Below are positions 7,724-16,477 of a stretch of 28,913 nt of DNA, piece after piece. The stretch comes from an uncultured Bacteroidota bacterium. GTDB lineage: Bacteria > Bacteroidota > Bacteroidia > UKL13-3. A model generated the notes under the pieces. It ran no database searches and was not told where the DNA came from. It saw only the letters and a program-made list of their open reading frames with translations. The translations under genes were made by a program, and so were the position numbers. The stretch is taken from assembly GCA_903888395.1 (NCBI GenBank), contig CAISTO010000380.1, forward strand, positions 1-28,913, read 5' to 3'. The stretch's first letter is position 1, and the number at the start of each line of letters is the position of its first letter.

Positions 7724-9331
7724 ATGAAGAAAATAATTACCATCATTATCATTTGCTTATTGAGCCAAATTACATTTGCTCATAATGCCCACAATAGCCA
7801 ATTCATTGCAAAGAAATGGAACATTGCAAAGCAAAACAAAACAGTAGTTGGTTCATTTTTAATGTATAAAAATGGAAATGTTTATATTGAAGATGTGAAT
7901 GGAAATATTGCTAATTTTCCATTAACTTCTCTAACCACTTACGACCAAAATTATATTTTAAATAAATATCAAGGAATTGAAAAATTAAACACTCAAAATA
8001 ATAATGCCATTGCGCCTGCATCAGAAAAAACCTATGATTATAAATATTTAATTGTGTTTTTATTTATTGTGATTATTTCATTTGGTATGTATCGTTTTAC
8101 CAATAAAAAACAACTGAAATTAGTAACTCCACTTTTAATAATAAGTGCAAGTGTGACCTTGTTTGGTTTTACAAAAGGTTTAATGAAAACCACCACAGAT
8201 CCATTATTTGTAAACTCCGCTTTTGCTCCATTTAAGCCAGAGGTAAATACCCGTTACGATGCCAATTATTTTTATGTAGAATCGCTGGGATTACCAACTC
8301 ACTTAATGATGGCAACTATTACAGGTTGGCAACAGCAATATCCAATTCCACAGTGTTATGTTGGCACAAACGCATGGAGCATTCCATTAAATCCGGTAAA
8401 AGCAACTACACCCGTTCCTGTTAATCAACAACATTTTTTAAGAGGTGCGGTGGCTTTGGCAGCCAATGGAATAGCCATATTTAATCCGTATACAAATACA
8501 GGTGTGGATGCATTTTTGGATGGTCAGTTAGATGATTTTGGTGGACATTGCGGACGAGCAGATGATTATCATTACCACACTGCTCCCCTATTTTTAGACA
8601 GTAAAACTACGGATATTATTCCTATTGCATTTGCCCTTGACGGTTATGCTGTTTATGGTGCTTTGGAACCCGATGGTACAGCAATGAAAACCTTAGATGC
8701 AAACCACGGTCACGATGGAAGTAATGGCGTTTATCATTACCACGGAACTACCACAGCTCCTTATATGATTGGAAATATGGTTGGAAAAGTGACTGAAGAT
8801 TCTACTTTACAAATTATTCCTCAGGCTTCAGCCAAAGGAGTTCGTCCTGCTGGAACTCCACTTAAAGGAGCGGTAATAACGAGCTGCATTCCTAACGGAA
8901 ATGGCAATGGTTACAAATTAACTTATACACTTGCAGGCGTTACTGATTCTGTAGTTTATAGTTGGACACCTGCAGGTAATTACACTTTTAACTACTATGT
9001 TTCTAATGTTTTAACTACTACTAATTATAAAGGAACCGCTATTTGTACTGTGCCAAATAACAATACCAATGCTAATGAAATTTCATGGATTAAAAATGAT
9101 TTTTCAATATATCCAAATCCAAGTAAGGAAATATTATATTTACAATTAGAAAACAATACGCCAGCTAGCCAAGTGAAAGAAATAACTATTTACAGTTTAA
9201 ATGGCACAAAGGTTTTTACAGCCAATCAATTTGAAAAAACCATCGATTTGAAAAATTTTACTTCTGGAATTTATTTTATAAAAATTCAGTTTGCCGATAT
9301 TCAAACTACTAAGAAAATTATTGTTCAATAA
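7724..9331 (+). CDS. YHYH-domain protein with SHD1-like module, two membrane segments and T9SS domain
   Basis: A 535-aa protein with unusual architecture. Signal peptide (1-19, ITFAH). Residues 31-78 (W32, GSFLMYKNGNVYIED, NFPLTSL, DQNYIL) resemble an SHD1 domain in pattern; this is inference. Two hydrophobic helices follow at about 107-124 and 133-151 with a basic loop (NKKQLK) between them. The YHYH domain (about 175-350) has paired motifs DYHYHT (281-286) and VYHYHG (336-341) plus FALDGYAVYG (303-312). The C-terminus has an IYPNPSKE-type T9SS sorting domain. Two membrane segments inside a T9SS cargo are odd, since the chain should reach the periplasm free. It lies 9 bases after metallophosphoesterase paralogue 2 and 6 before an unknown T9SS gene. 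Function unknown; the His clusters suggest metal binding. Confidence 0.78.
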   Translation: MKKIITIIIICLLSQITFAHNAHNSQFIAKKWNIAKQNKTVVGSFLMYKNGNVYIEDVNGNIANFPLTSLTTYDQNYILNKYQGIEKLNTQNNNAIAPASEKTYDYKYLIVFLFIVIISFGMYRFTNKKQLKLVTPLLIISASVTLFGFTKGLMKTTTDPLFVNSAFAPFKPEVNTRYDANYFYVESLGLPTHLMMATITGWQQQYPIPQCYVGTNAWSIPLNPVKATTPVPVNQQHFLRGAVALAANGIAIFNPYTNTGVDAFLDGQLDDFGGHCGRADDYHYHTAPLFLDSKTTDIIPIAFALDGYAVYGALEPDGTAMKTLDANHGHDGSNGVYHYHGTTTAPYMIGNMVGKVTEDSTLQIIPQASAKGVRPAGTPLKGAVITSCIPNGNGNGYKLTYTLAGVTDSVVYSWTPAGNYTFNYYVSNVLTTTNYKGTAICTVPNNNTNANEISWIKNDFSIYPNPSKEILYLQLENNTPASQVKEITIYSLNGTKVFTANQFEKTIDLKNFTSGIYFIKIQFADIQTTKKIIVQ

Positions 9332-9337
9332 CAATTC

Positions 9338-10582
9338 ATGAAAAAACTATTTAACTTCTCTTACACTATTTTATTATTGCTTGCACCAATCTGTGCAATG
9401 GCACAATACAAAGGAACTGCATCAGTTACACAAGGAGCTGCAACCACAATTACAACTAATTTATATAACTGCACTGGGGGAAGAATAGCAGGAGTTGGAA
9501 CAATAAAAGCAAGCGATAGTTCCGTTTGGACGGTTCCCGCTGCGGTGAATTTTACCAATACTTCGTTTCCGTTTTCGTCAGACTTAAACAATGTATGTAA
9601 TGGAAATAATTATGCAAATGCAACAGCAGCTTTGGCAGCTTTAAATGGTTCTGATATTGTTACGTTAGATGCCGATGGGGAAGTGATTACAGCCTTTATA
9701 TTTGCCGACAATTATTTTGAAATGTATATCAATGGAACACCAGTTGGTAAAGACAAAGTTCCATTTACACAATTCAATTCTAGCATTGTTCGATTCAAAG
9801 TAAAACGCCCATTTACCATTGCCATGCACCTCATTGATTGGGAAGAGAATTTAGGATTAGGTTCAGAATTAAATGGTGGTTTTGCTTATCACCCTGGCGA
9901 TGGCGGTATGGTAGCCGTTTTAAAAGATGCGAGCAATAACATCATTGCTAAAACTGGAAGTGACTGGAAAGCTCAAACTTTTTACACTGCTCCCATTACC
10001 GATTTATCTTGTCCAACTGAAAGTGGCAGCAACCGACTTTCAACAAATTGCAGCACCGCTAATTCAAGCGATGGAAGTAAATATTATGCCTTACATTGGA
10101 CAAAACCAGCAAACTGGCAAGCTACAACATTCGATGATTTTTCATGGCCAAATGCATATACTTATGCGAACGCAACAGTTGGGGTAGATAACAAACCTGC
10201 ATATACCAATTTCATTAATATTTTTGATGATGCAAACAATGATGCTCAATTTATATGGAGCAGTAATTTAATTTTAGATAATGAAGTAGTGGTTCGTAAA
10301 ACGGTAGCTGCTGCCAGCAAAACAGAAGAAACAAATGGCTTCAATAACCATATTCAAATTTATCCAAACCCAGCAAATACTTATGTTTACATTGATTTAT
10401 TGAATCATTTAAATGCTTCAAAAATTCAAAACATCAGTGTTTATAATTTATTGGGTGAAAAAGTTTTTGAAAGCAATTCTTATATCCATCAAATACCTGT
10501 AAGTAATTTTAGTAAAGGAGTTTATTTGTTAAAAATTGGTATGAATGAAATGTTATTTACAAAAAAGATAATCATAGAATAA
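9338..10582 (+). CDS. T9SS-secreted protein of unknown family
   Basis: A 414-aa protein with a signal peptide (cleavage near CAMAQ, residue 23) and a T9SS type A sorting domain from about 340 (IQIYPNPANTY). The ~300 residues between are rich in T, N, D and aromatic residues. They include FADNYFEMYINGTPVG, which looks like an exposed strand-turn of a jelly-roll/galactose-binding-like fold, and FTIAMHLIDWEENLG. I do not recognise a named domain. Cysteines in LYNCTGG, NNVCNG, LSCPTES and STNCST suggest disulfides, plausible given the exported thioredoxins upstream. Its stop overlaps the next ATG by one base (TAATG), so it should be translationally coupled to the DUF1566 gene. Confidence 0.7.
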   Translation: MKKLFNFSYTILLLLAPICAMAQYKGTASVTQGAATTITTNLYNCTGGRIAGVGTIKASDSSVWTVPAAVNFTNTSFPFSSDLNNVCNGNNYANATAALAALNGSDIVTLDADGEVITAFIFADNYFEMYINGTPVGKDKVPFTQFNSSIVRFKVKRPFTIAMHLIDWEENLGLGSELNGGFAYHPGDGGMVAVLKDASNNIIAKTGSDWKAQTFYTAPITDLSCPTESGSNRLSTNCSTANSSDGSKYYALHWTKPANWQATTFDDFSWPNAYTYANATVGVDNKPAYTNFINIFDDANNDAQFIWSSNLILDNEVVVRKTVAAASKTEETNGFNNHIQIYPNPANTYVYIDLLNHLNASKIQNISVYNLLGEKVFESNSYIHQIPVSNFSKGVYLLKIGMNEMLFTKKIIIE

Positions 10583-11820
10583 TGAAAAAAACAATCATCA
10601 CTTCGCTCCTATTTTTAATCAGCGTTTTTATTTTTGCTCAAAGCACCACAAAAAGTATGCTTCGTTTGCCTGACACAGGGCAAAAAAATAGTTTTACCAA
10701 TACATTTGGCGAAGACAATGATTATTCCATCAACTTGCCATATTATATTGATAACAAAAATGGAACCATTACTGATACCATTACGGGTTTAATGTGGCAG
10801 CAAACTGATGGTGGTGAAATGACCATAGAAAATGCCTTTATTTATTGTGATACATTAACTTTGGGTGGTTATACCAATTGGCGATTACCCAACGCGCATG
10901 AAGGTTTCAGTATATTAAATTTACAAAACAACAACCCTGCTTTAGACATATTATATTTTACTAAAACCACTGCACAATACTGGTGGACAAGCGACAAGCA
11001 AGTCAACGATGCCAATAAAATATGGTGTACCAATGCGGGTGGCGGAATTGGAAATCACCCGAAAACAGAAACCATCAGTGCAGGCGGAACAAAATATTTT
11101 AACGTAAGGGCAGTTAGAGACGTAATAACTCCAACTGTAATTTCAAATCATTTTACCGATAATGGCAATGGAACTATCACCGACAATTTAACCAATTTAG
11201 TTTGGCAAAAAGAGCCAAATACCAATGCTATTACTTGGGAAAATGCCCTTTTGTACGCAAATAATTTAATACTTGAAAACGATAGTGATTGGCGTATGCC
11301 AAATATCAAGGAAATACAATCTTTGAATGATGAAGGATTTGTAAATCCTTCAGTTAATACCAGCATATTTAGTAATATTGGGGTAAAGAAATATTGGTCA
11401 TCTACCTCACAACAAAACCAAGTAGCCAATGCTTGGTACTGGAACACCCAATTTGGAATTACTACTTACGACCCTAAAATAAATAGTAATTATGTCATTT
11501 GTGTAAGAACAAAAACAAGTAATTCATCAACTAGTATTAATACCATTGAAAGTACGAAAACTGAATTTATGGTTTATCCAAATCCTGCAAATAATAAAGT
11601 GAATTTTGTAATTAATAATATGGAAAAATCACCCATAAAAATAACTGTTTACAATAGTCTTAATCAAAATGTTTGGGAACAAAAAAGTGAAAGTATTGGA
11701 ATGAATTCATTGGAGTGGAATACTGAAAACATGTTAGCAGGAATTTATTATTACCAAATAGAAACCATTAAAAATAATGAGTCGGTTTATCAATATGGAA
11801 AGTTATTATTGAAGCACTAA
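10582..11820 (+). CDS. Secreted protein with two Lcl/DUF1566 domains and T9SS domain
   Basis: A 412-aa protein: signal peptide (1-20, FIFAQ), then two tandem Lcl C-terminal-type (DUF1566) modules. Module 1 (about 53-180) contains NGTITDTITGLMWQ, TNWRLPNAHE, YWWTSD and FNVRAVRD. Module 2 (about 186-315) contains NGTITDNLTNLVWQK, SDWRMPNIKE, YWSSTS and VICVRTKT. These WxxRLPN-type repeats occur in surface and adhesion proteins, including collagen-like Lcl of Legionella, where they bind surfaces or glycans; here that role is inferred. The C-terminal YPNPANNKV segment begins a T9SS type A domain with FlgD-like strands (SLEWNTENMLAGIYYYQ). It is coupled to the preceding gene by a one-base overlap and is 6 bases from metallophosphoesterase 3. 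Confidence 0.82.
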   Translation: MKKTIITSLLFLISVFIFAQSTTKSMLRLPDTGQKNSFTNTFGEDNDYSINLPYYIDNKNGTITDTITGLMWQQTDGGEMTIENAFIYCDTLTLGGYTNWRLPNAHEGFSILNLQNNNPALDILYFTKTTAQYWWTSDKQVNDANKIWCTNAGGGIGNHPKTETISAGGTKYFNVRAVRDVITPTVISNHFTDNGNGTITDNLTNLVWQKEPNTNAITWENALLYANNLILENDSDWRMPNIKEIQSLNDEGFVNPSVNTSIFSNIGVKKYWSSTSQQNQVANAWYWNTQFGITTYDPKINSNYVICVRTKTSNSSTSINTIESTKTEFMVYPNPANNKVNFVINNMEKSPIKITVYNSLNQNVWEQKSESIGMNSLEWNTENMLAGIYYYQIETIKNNESVYQYGKLLLKH

Positions 11821-11826
11821 TTATTG

Positions 11827-13461
11827 ATGAAAAAACTTTATATTATTTTCTATTTATCCTTAATAAATTTTGGAGTAAATGCGCAAACATTCAACGAAAT
11901 ATTAGGTCGCCCTACCGATTCTACCATTACCATGAGCATTTTATTTAACCAAAATGTAAATGTATATTGGGAATACGGTACTACTTTAAATGCATTAAAC
12001 CTAAAAACACCAACTTATTTAGCGGCTATTGATACACCACTAGAAATAGATTTTACAGGTTTAATTCCAAATACTAAATATTATTATCGAACTTGCTATA
12101 AAGCAAGTGGTAGCAGCTCTAATTTTTTATTTGGAAACATCCATTCATTCCAAACACAAAGAAGCATAGGAAGTAGTTTTACATTTACCATTGAAGCCGA
12201 TGAACATTTGTACGACCCATCGCAGGGATCGCCAAAATTGTATCAAATTAATTTAGCCAATCAAAAAAAAGATTCAGGTGACTTTATGATTTCATTGGGC
12301 GATATTTTTGGCGATGATCACACACCAAATACTACAACGAGTGCGCAAATGAAAGCCAAACATTTGTTTTACAGACAATATTTAACTTCATTATGCAGCT
12401 ATTCTCCTTTCTTTATTTGCTTAGGAAATCATGAAGGGGAAAATGATTTTTTATTGAGTCAAACTCCTCCCAATAACATTGCTACTTATGCCACTTTATG
12501 GCGAAAATTTTATTACCCCAATCCGAGTCCTAACAACTTTTATTCGGGAAATAATGTGGAAGAAAATTTTGGTATGGGAAAGCCTGAAAATTATTATTCA
12601 TGGACATGGGGCGATGCACTGTTTGTAGTATTAGATAGCTATAGAGACCAATGCGACACTAGTGTAAATCCTAAAAAATGGAATTGGAGTTTAGGATTAC
12701 CGCAATATTCTTGGTTTAAAAATGTGTTGGAAAGCAGCAAAGCTAAATACAAATTTGTATTTGCTCATCATACCAATGGCCAACAAAGAGGTGGAATTAA
12801 TTCGGCTAAATATTTTGAATGGGGAGGTTACGAAGCTTCAAAAACTGGTCCTCCAGTTTATAAATTTGACGTGAACAGACCAGGTTGGTCAAAGCCAGTT
12901 CATCAATTAATGGTCGATAATCATGTAAATATTTTCTTTCAAGGACACGATCATTTATTTGCACATGAAACATTAGATGGAATCATTTATCAAGAAGTTC
13001 CAATGGCTGCCGACTCTACTTATAAAAGCGGAATAACAGATTGGGGAAGTTTTTATACTAAAGATACATTGGCTGGTGCCGGGCATTTAAGCGTTCAAGT
13101 TTCGCCCGATTGTGTGCAAGTAAATTATGTACTTGCTTATTTACCCCAAGATACTTTGGAGAATAATAAAAATGGAACGGTAGCTTTTAGTTATACCATT
13201 GGAACATGCATTACCAATACAAAAACTTTTGAATCTGATGAAATTAAATCTTTTAATATTTATCCAAATCCTTTTACTTCATATATAAAAATAAACGATA
13301 CTTATGCTCAAGAATTTGTTCAATTATGGAACATATATGGACAAATAATTTATGAAGGAAATCAATTGGAAAACCAAGATTTTTCAAAACTAGAAAAAGG
13401 TATTTATATTTTAAGAATAAATGGTAAAAATTCATTTACATCAAAATTAGTTAAGGAGTAA
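11827..13461 (+). CDS. Secreted metallophosphoesterase, paralogue 3
   Basis: A 544-aa protein starting at the ATG at 11827; a TTG three bases upstream would only add one residue. Signal peptide to VNAQ (20), purple acid phosphatase N domain (about 24-112), then metallophosphoesterase motifs D125-E-H127, GDIFGDDH (158-165), GNHEGE (200-205), FAHH (312-315) and GHDH (373-376). A T9SS sorting domain starts at IYPNPFTSY. It is closer to paralogue 1 than to paralogue 2: all catalytic blocks match paralogue 1, as do the flanking segments NWSLGLPQY and PMAADSTY. It is the last gene of the + strand cluster, 6 bases after the DUF1566 gene and convergent with the next gene. Likely extracellular phosphoesterase; substrate unknown. 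Confidence 0.88.
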   Translation: MKKLYIIFYLSLINFGVNAQTFNEILGRPTDSTITMSILFNQNVNVYWEYGTTLNALNLKTPTYLAAIDTPLEIDFTGLIPNTKYYYRTCYKASGSSSNFLFGNIHSFQTQRSIGSSFTFTIEADEHLYDPSQGSPKLYQINLANQKKDSGDFMISLGDIFGDDHTPNTTTSAQMKAKHLFYRQYLTSLCSYSPFFICLGNHEGENDFLLSQTPPNNIATYATLWRKFYYPNPSPNNFYSGNNVEENFGMGKPENYYSWTWGDALFVVLDSYRDQCDTSVNPKKWNWSLGLPQYSWFKNVLESSKAKYKFVFAHHTNGQQRGGINSAKYFEWGGYEASKTGPPVYKFDVNRPGWSKPVHQLMVDNHVNIFFQGHDHLFAHETLDGIIYQEVPMAADSTYKSGITDWGSFYTKDTLAGAGHLSVQVSPDCVQVNYVLAYLPQDTLENNKNGTVAFSYTIGTCITNTKTFESDEIKSFNIYPNPFTSYIKINDTYAQEFVQLWNIYGQIIYEGNQLENQDFSKLEKGIYILRINGKNSFTSKLVKE

Positions 13462-13481
13462 TTTATTAAAAACTATAACTT

Positions 13482-13530
13482 ATCAGCCGGTGTGGTTTTG
13501 CAAACCGTAATAGCTGAAAACTTTTTGAAT
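13482..13530 (+). terminator. Possible weak terminator at end of the secreted-enzyme cluster
   Basis: TCAGC (13482-13486) can pair with GCTGA (13512-13516) around an inner GGTTT/AAACC stem (13494-13498 with 13502-13506), followed by AAAACTTTTTGAATTTT. It lies in the short convergent gap. The stems are short, so this is only suggestive. Confidence 0.3.
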
Positions 13531-13537
13531 TTTAAGT

Positions 13538-14191
13538 TTAAAACTTGATGTATTTAAATATATCTTTATTTTCTAAAATTTCTTTATCAGCTCCACTGAT
13601 ACCAACATTGAAAATTGCATTAGCCAATTCAGTAGATTTAATACTTAAACTTTTTCCAAATATTTTAAGTAATGGATATATAAACCTAGAGATTTTATAA
13701 CCAATGTTTGGTTCTTTTCGCGCAGTAACAGGATAAATATAAGCTGGTCTAAATGTATAAAATTTCATATTTAAAGCTGATATTTGATTTTCAGCCATTC
13801 CTTTATACATAGCAAATGAAGTGTTGCTTTTTCCAGTTCTATCAGCACCCATTCCACTTAATAAACAAAAGGTGGCGTTAGGACTTTCACGCTTTAAAGA
13901 AACAGCAAATGCCACAGCATAATTAACGGTAATTTTTTTAAACATTACATCAGGAAACTGCCCTGTGTATGCTCCAACACAAAAATAAGCACATTGTATA
14001 TTTTTAAATAAATTGACATGATCAGTATAGTCTTCAAAATTTTGAATAACAACTTCAATTAATTTTTCATGTTGGTGTCTAGTTGGCTTACGAACCAAAC
14101 TTATAACTTTATTTATTTGAATATCATTTAAACATTGGTTTAAAACCAAATTCCCAATCATTCCGGTACTTCCAGCAATTAATACATTCAT
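13538..14191 (-). CDS. NAD(P)-binding oxidoreductase (atypical SDR/NmrA-like)
   Basis: A 217-aa Rossmann-fold protein. It starts with MNVLIAGSTGMIG, carrying the G7-x-x-G10-x-x-G13 dinucleotide-binding motif of extended or atypical short-chain dehydrogenases. Other matching features are YFCVGAYTG (end of strand 4), LLSGMGAD (strand 5), a Y-x3-to-4-K-like segment in AMYKGMAENQ, and TFRPAYIYPV, typical of NmrA/HTATIP2-like NAD(P)H-binding proteins. No signal peptide, so cytoplasmic. It begins 12 bases after the stop of the - strand T9SS gene and is probably co-transcribed with it, though a functional link is not evident. Substrate unknown. Confidence 0.78.
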   Translation of the reverse strand: MNVLIAGSTGMIGNLVLNQCLNDIQINKVISLVRKPTRHQHEKLIEVVIQNFEDYTDHVNLFKNIQCAYFCVGAYTGQFPDVMFKKITVNYAVAFAVSLKRESPNATFCLLSGMGADRTGKSNTSFAMYKGMAENQISALNMKFYTFRPAYIYPVTARKEPNIGYKISRFIYPLLKIFGKSLSIKSTELANAIFNVGISGADKEILENKDIFKYIKF

Positions 14192-14203
14192 TCTAATTAA
14201 AAA

Positions 14204-16204
14204 CTAATTCATCAAAATCAACTTTTTACTTACAGAAAAATTGCTTGATTGTAAGTTTAAAATATATATTCCTTTTGGTTGACTCGATAAGTCAATATCA
14301 ATGGTTTTAGTATTATTTAAAATTGTTGTTTTATAAATTTCTTTACCAGTAATATCACTTACTAATAATTGCGATTTAGCGGGAATAAACTCATCTGAAT
14401 TTAAATGAAAAATGTTAATAGATGGGTTTGGAAATATTGTTAAATCAAAACTGTATTTTGTGTGCTCATTGATTCCACTTGCCATATGATTTACCTTTGT
14501 AAATGCCGCTCCACCCGTATTATAATAACTTCCTGAAGGAGTTGTTTCTAATTTAATTGCCTTAACGGCATAAGTATAATTTCCTGTTACATAATTTATA
14601 TTGTCTGTATAAAAAGTATCTGTAATAATGTTCGTATTTACTCTTGAATATACATTGTTTATGGTATCAACTTTGTAAATACAATAGCCATCAATACTAC
14701 CAGTAACAGGTTGCCAATTCAAATTCACTTTTGATGTTACACTTTTTGCATTTAATAAAGAAACAGCATTTAAATTACGCATTTTCAAAGTTGGATCACC
14801 CATCAACGCAATGTGAACTGAATTAAATGCATAATTAAAATTACCATTATTATAAAAATCAACATTGTTTTGAGTAATCAATGCGCCATAACCAATATTC
14901 ATTCCTAAGCCCATGTGATGCACATACCATTTGGGTAAGCCACCCCAAAAACAACTTAATGAAGATTGTGCTAATGGTGCACGTAAATAATTGTTTTGAT
15001 TGTCCCAATCACCAAAAAAGCTACCTGCCAAAATGGTAAAAATATTATTGAAAGAATCATTCACCAAATTATTGGTATTTCCTATTCCACTGCACGATTG
15101 AAATCCACCTGCACCGCAACCAAAGCTCCATAAATAAGAACCTTTTTTTTGTGCAGTCATGTAATCGCGGTCATTAAAAATACTATCAGTTTTAACCATA
15201 GCTGCAAAATTATTATAACCAGTAGATGATAAATTTAATGTAGGGAAATTATCATCTATTAAACTGCGTTCTACCGTTTGTAAATTACCCGTTCTCCAAT
15301 TATGGTCTCTGTTCAAATAATTTATAATTAAAGTAGTATCTGACTTACCAAAAGCAGGCATGTTAAACAAATCAACCCTACCAGTTTCTAACGATAAAAT
15401 ATTTGGTAATTTAGTTTGATCAAACTTACCATCACCAGGAATATTATACATTCGAGCTTGAGTTCCAGTTGAACAATCGGTAGAAATATCAGTCCAATCA
15501 TCATACATATCGGCATAAAAAACATCGGCAGGCCAAGCACCAGTATGGTTTCCACTTCCTTCTATGTGTCCATCGGGAGGAGGAGCTTGTCCATCAGTTG
15601 AAAAATAACCTGAATAAGGCACAGGAACATGTCCTAAAATAAAAAGCGTTTTAACTTTTTTACCCATCGAATTATATGTGGCTTGTATTAACTTTTTTAC
15701 TGTGGGCGGTGTTTGATTCCTTCCAGCATAAATAACACTTAAATGATACCCTTCAGCGGTTAAATCTTTTACCAATTGATTAATTTGATTGGCAACAGGA
15801 ATTTTATAATTACTATCAACCAATAAAATCAAACCATCATATGTTAACTTTTCAACTAATTTATTTCCAGCATAAATATATCCTAATGCTTCATTGTTTA
15901 AAGTACTTGCTTTAAAAACACGGTATTCAAAAGCCTCACCTATTTTTACTGTACTGTCTGTAAAACCATTGGTGTTTCCTGCAGCAGTTGCATATGGATT
16001 TGTACCCCAATTTTCATCTGTAAAATTAACTCGTTTATAAATTTTATATTGACCATTATAATTAATTTGTGGCCAATTAAGTCGAACACCTCCATTTCCT
16101 AGTGAACTTGCACTTAATAATATGGATTGTGCTTTTCCAGTTTGGGCATTTGCATTTAATATTAATAGGCTTGTAAATATAAAAAATAAAAGTTTTTTCA
16201 TCAT
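14204..16204 (-). CDS. T9SS-secreted gingipain (C25)-like protein, probably catalytically degenerate
   Basis: A 666-aa protein (665 if the second of two consecutive ATGs is used). Signal peptide to NANAQ (21); fibronectin-III-like domain about 25-100 (VRLNWPQINYNGQYKIYKR); a large core 110-478; a second fibronectin-III-like domain about 488-560 (NLNWQPVTGSIDGYCIYK); and a T9SS domain from IFPNPSINI (590). The core has peptidase C25-like landmarks: TLFILGHVPVPYSG (187-199), ADVFYADMYDDW (226-237), LSLETGRVDLF (270-280), SYLWSFGCGAGGF (356-368), ILAGSFFGDWD (391-401) and HIALMGDPTLKM (464-475). In active C25 enzymes the site is a GHG histidine and an ASC-type cysteine. Here those positions read GCG and AGS by my alignment, so it may be a binding protein rather than a protease. 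First gene of a two-gene - strand unit. Confidence 0.65.
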   Translation of the reverse strand: MMKKLLFFIFTSLLILNANAQTGKAQSILLSASSLGNGGVRLNWPQINYNGQYKIYKRVNFTDENWGTNPYATAAGNTNGFTDSTVKIGEAFEYRVFKASTLNNEALGYIYAGNKLVEKLTYDGLILLVDSNYKIPVANQINQLVKDLTAEGYHLSVIYAGRNQTPPTVKKLIQATYNSMGKKVKTLFILGHVPVPYSGYFSTDGQAPPPDGHIEGSGNHTGAWPADVFYADMYDDWTDISTDCSTGTQARMYNIPGDGKFDQTKLPNILSLETGRVDLFNMPAFGKSDTTLIINYLNRDHNWRTGNLQTVERSLIDDNFPTLNLSSTGYNNFAAMVKTDSIFNDRDYMTAQKKGSYLWSFGCGAGGFQSCSGIGNTNNLVNDSFNNIFTILAGSFFGDWDNQNNYLRAPLAQSSLSCFWGGLPKWYVHHMGLGMNIGYGALITQNNVDFYNNGNFNYAFNSVHIALMGDPTLKMRNLNAVSLLNAKSVTSKVNLNWQPVTGSIDGYCIYKVDTINNVYSRVNTNIITDTFYTDNINYVTGNYTYAVKAIKLETTPSGSYYNTGGAAFTKVNHMASGINEHTKYSFDLTIFPNPSINIFHLNSDEFIPAKSQLLVSDITGKEIYKTTILNNTKTIDIDLSSQPKGIYILNLQSSNFSVSKKLILMN

Positions 16205-16423
16205 AGTGCTAAATTTTTACGAATATATAATACTATGTCAAATATAAAATTGTCATGTTGTATTTTTACAATTCTATTGCCTGTTTCAGTCTAGTCAGTT
16301 CTTGATTTTATAGTTAATAAGCATAAAAATCATTTAGTATAAAAATATATCATTGATTATAAAGTACTTAAAAATATAATCGCCACTTTTAACTAAAAAA
16401 ATAGCTAATAATGAAGAAAATAC

Positions 16424-16453
16424 TTGCATATGAATTTATTAAACCTAAATTGC
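16424..16453 (+). promoter_or_regulatory. Candidate promoter of the cold-shock gene
   Basis: A TTG (16424-16426) and TAAATTGC (16446-16453) are separated by 19 bases. This approximates the Bacteroidota housekeeping promoter (TTTG, 19-21 bases, TAnnTTTG), with a deviating -7 end. Transcription would start about 20 bases before the cold-shock ATG. The rest of the 273-base divergent gap (16205-16477) is AT-rich and shows no gene; a TATATTCG on the - strand (16227-16220) could be the -7 element of the 16204-14204 gene. Confidence 0.35.
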
Positions 16454-16477
16454 GCTCTTATTTAATATATTAATACA

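Noticed and set aside
9927..10187. Overlapping 86-aa + strand ORF
   Set aside because: It lies in another frame of the 9338-10582 gene, with no signal peptide, domain or own start context.
11824..11826. TTG start of metallophosphoesterase 3
   Set aside because: An ATG follows immediately and gives the MKK start shared by neighbouring genes.
16205..16477. Small RNA or small ORF in the gap before the cold-shock gene
   Set aside because: Only AT-rich promoter-like sequence is seen, with no stable hairpin or credible reading frame.
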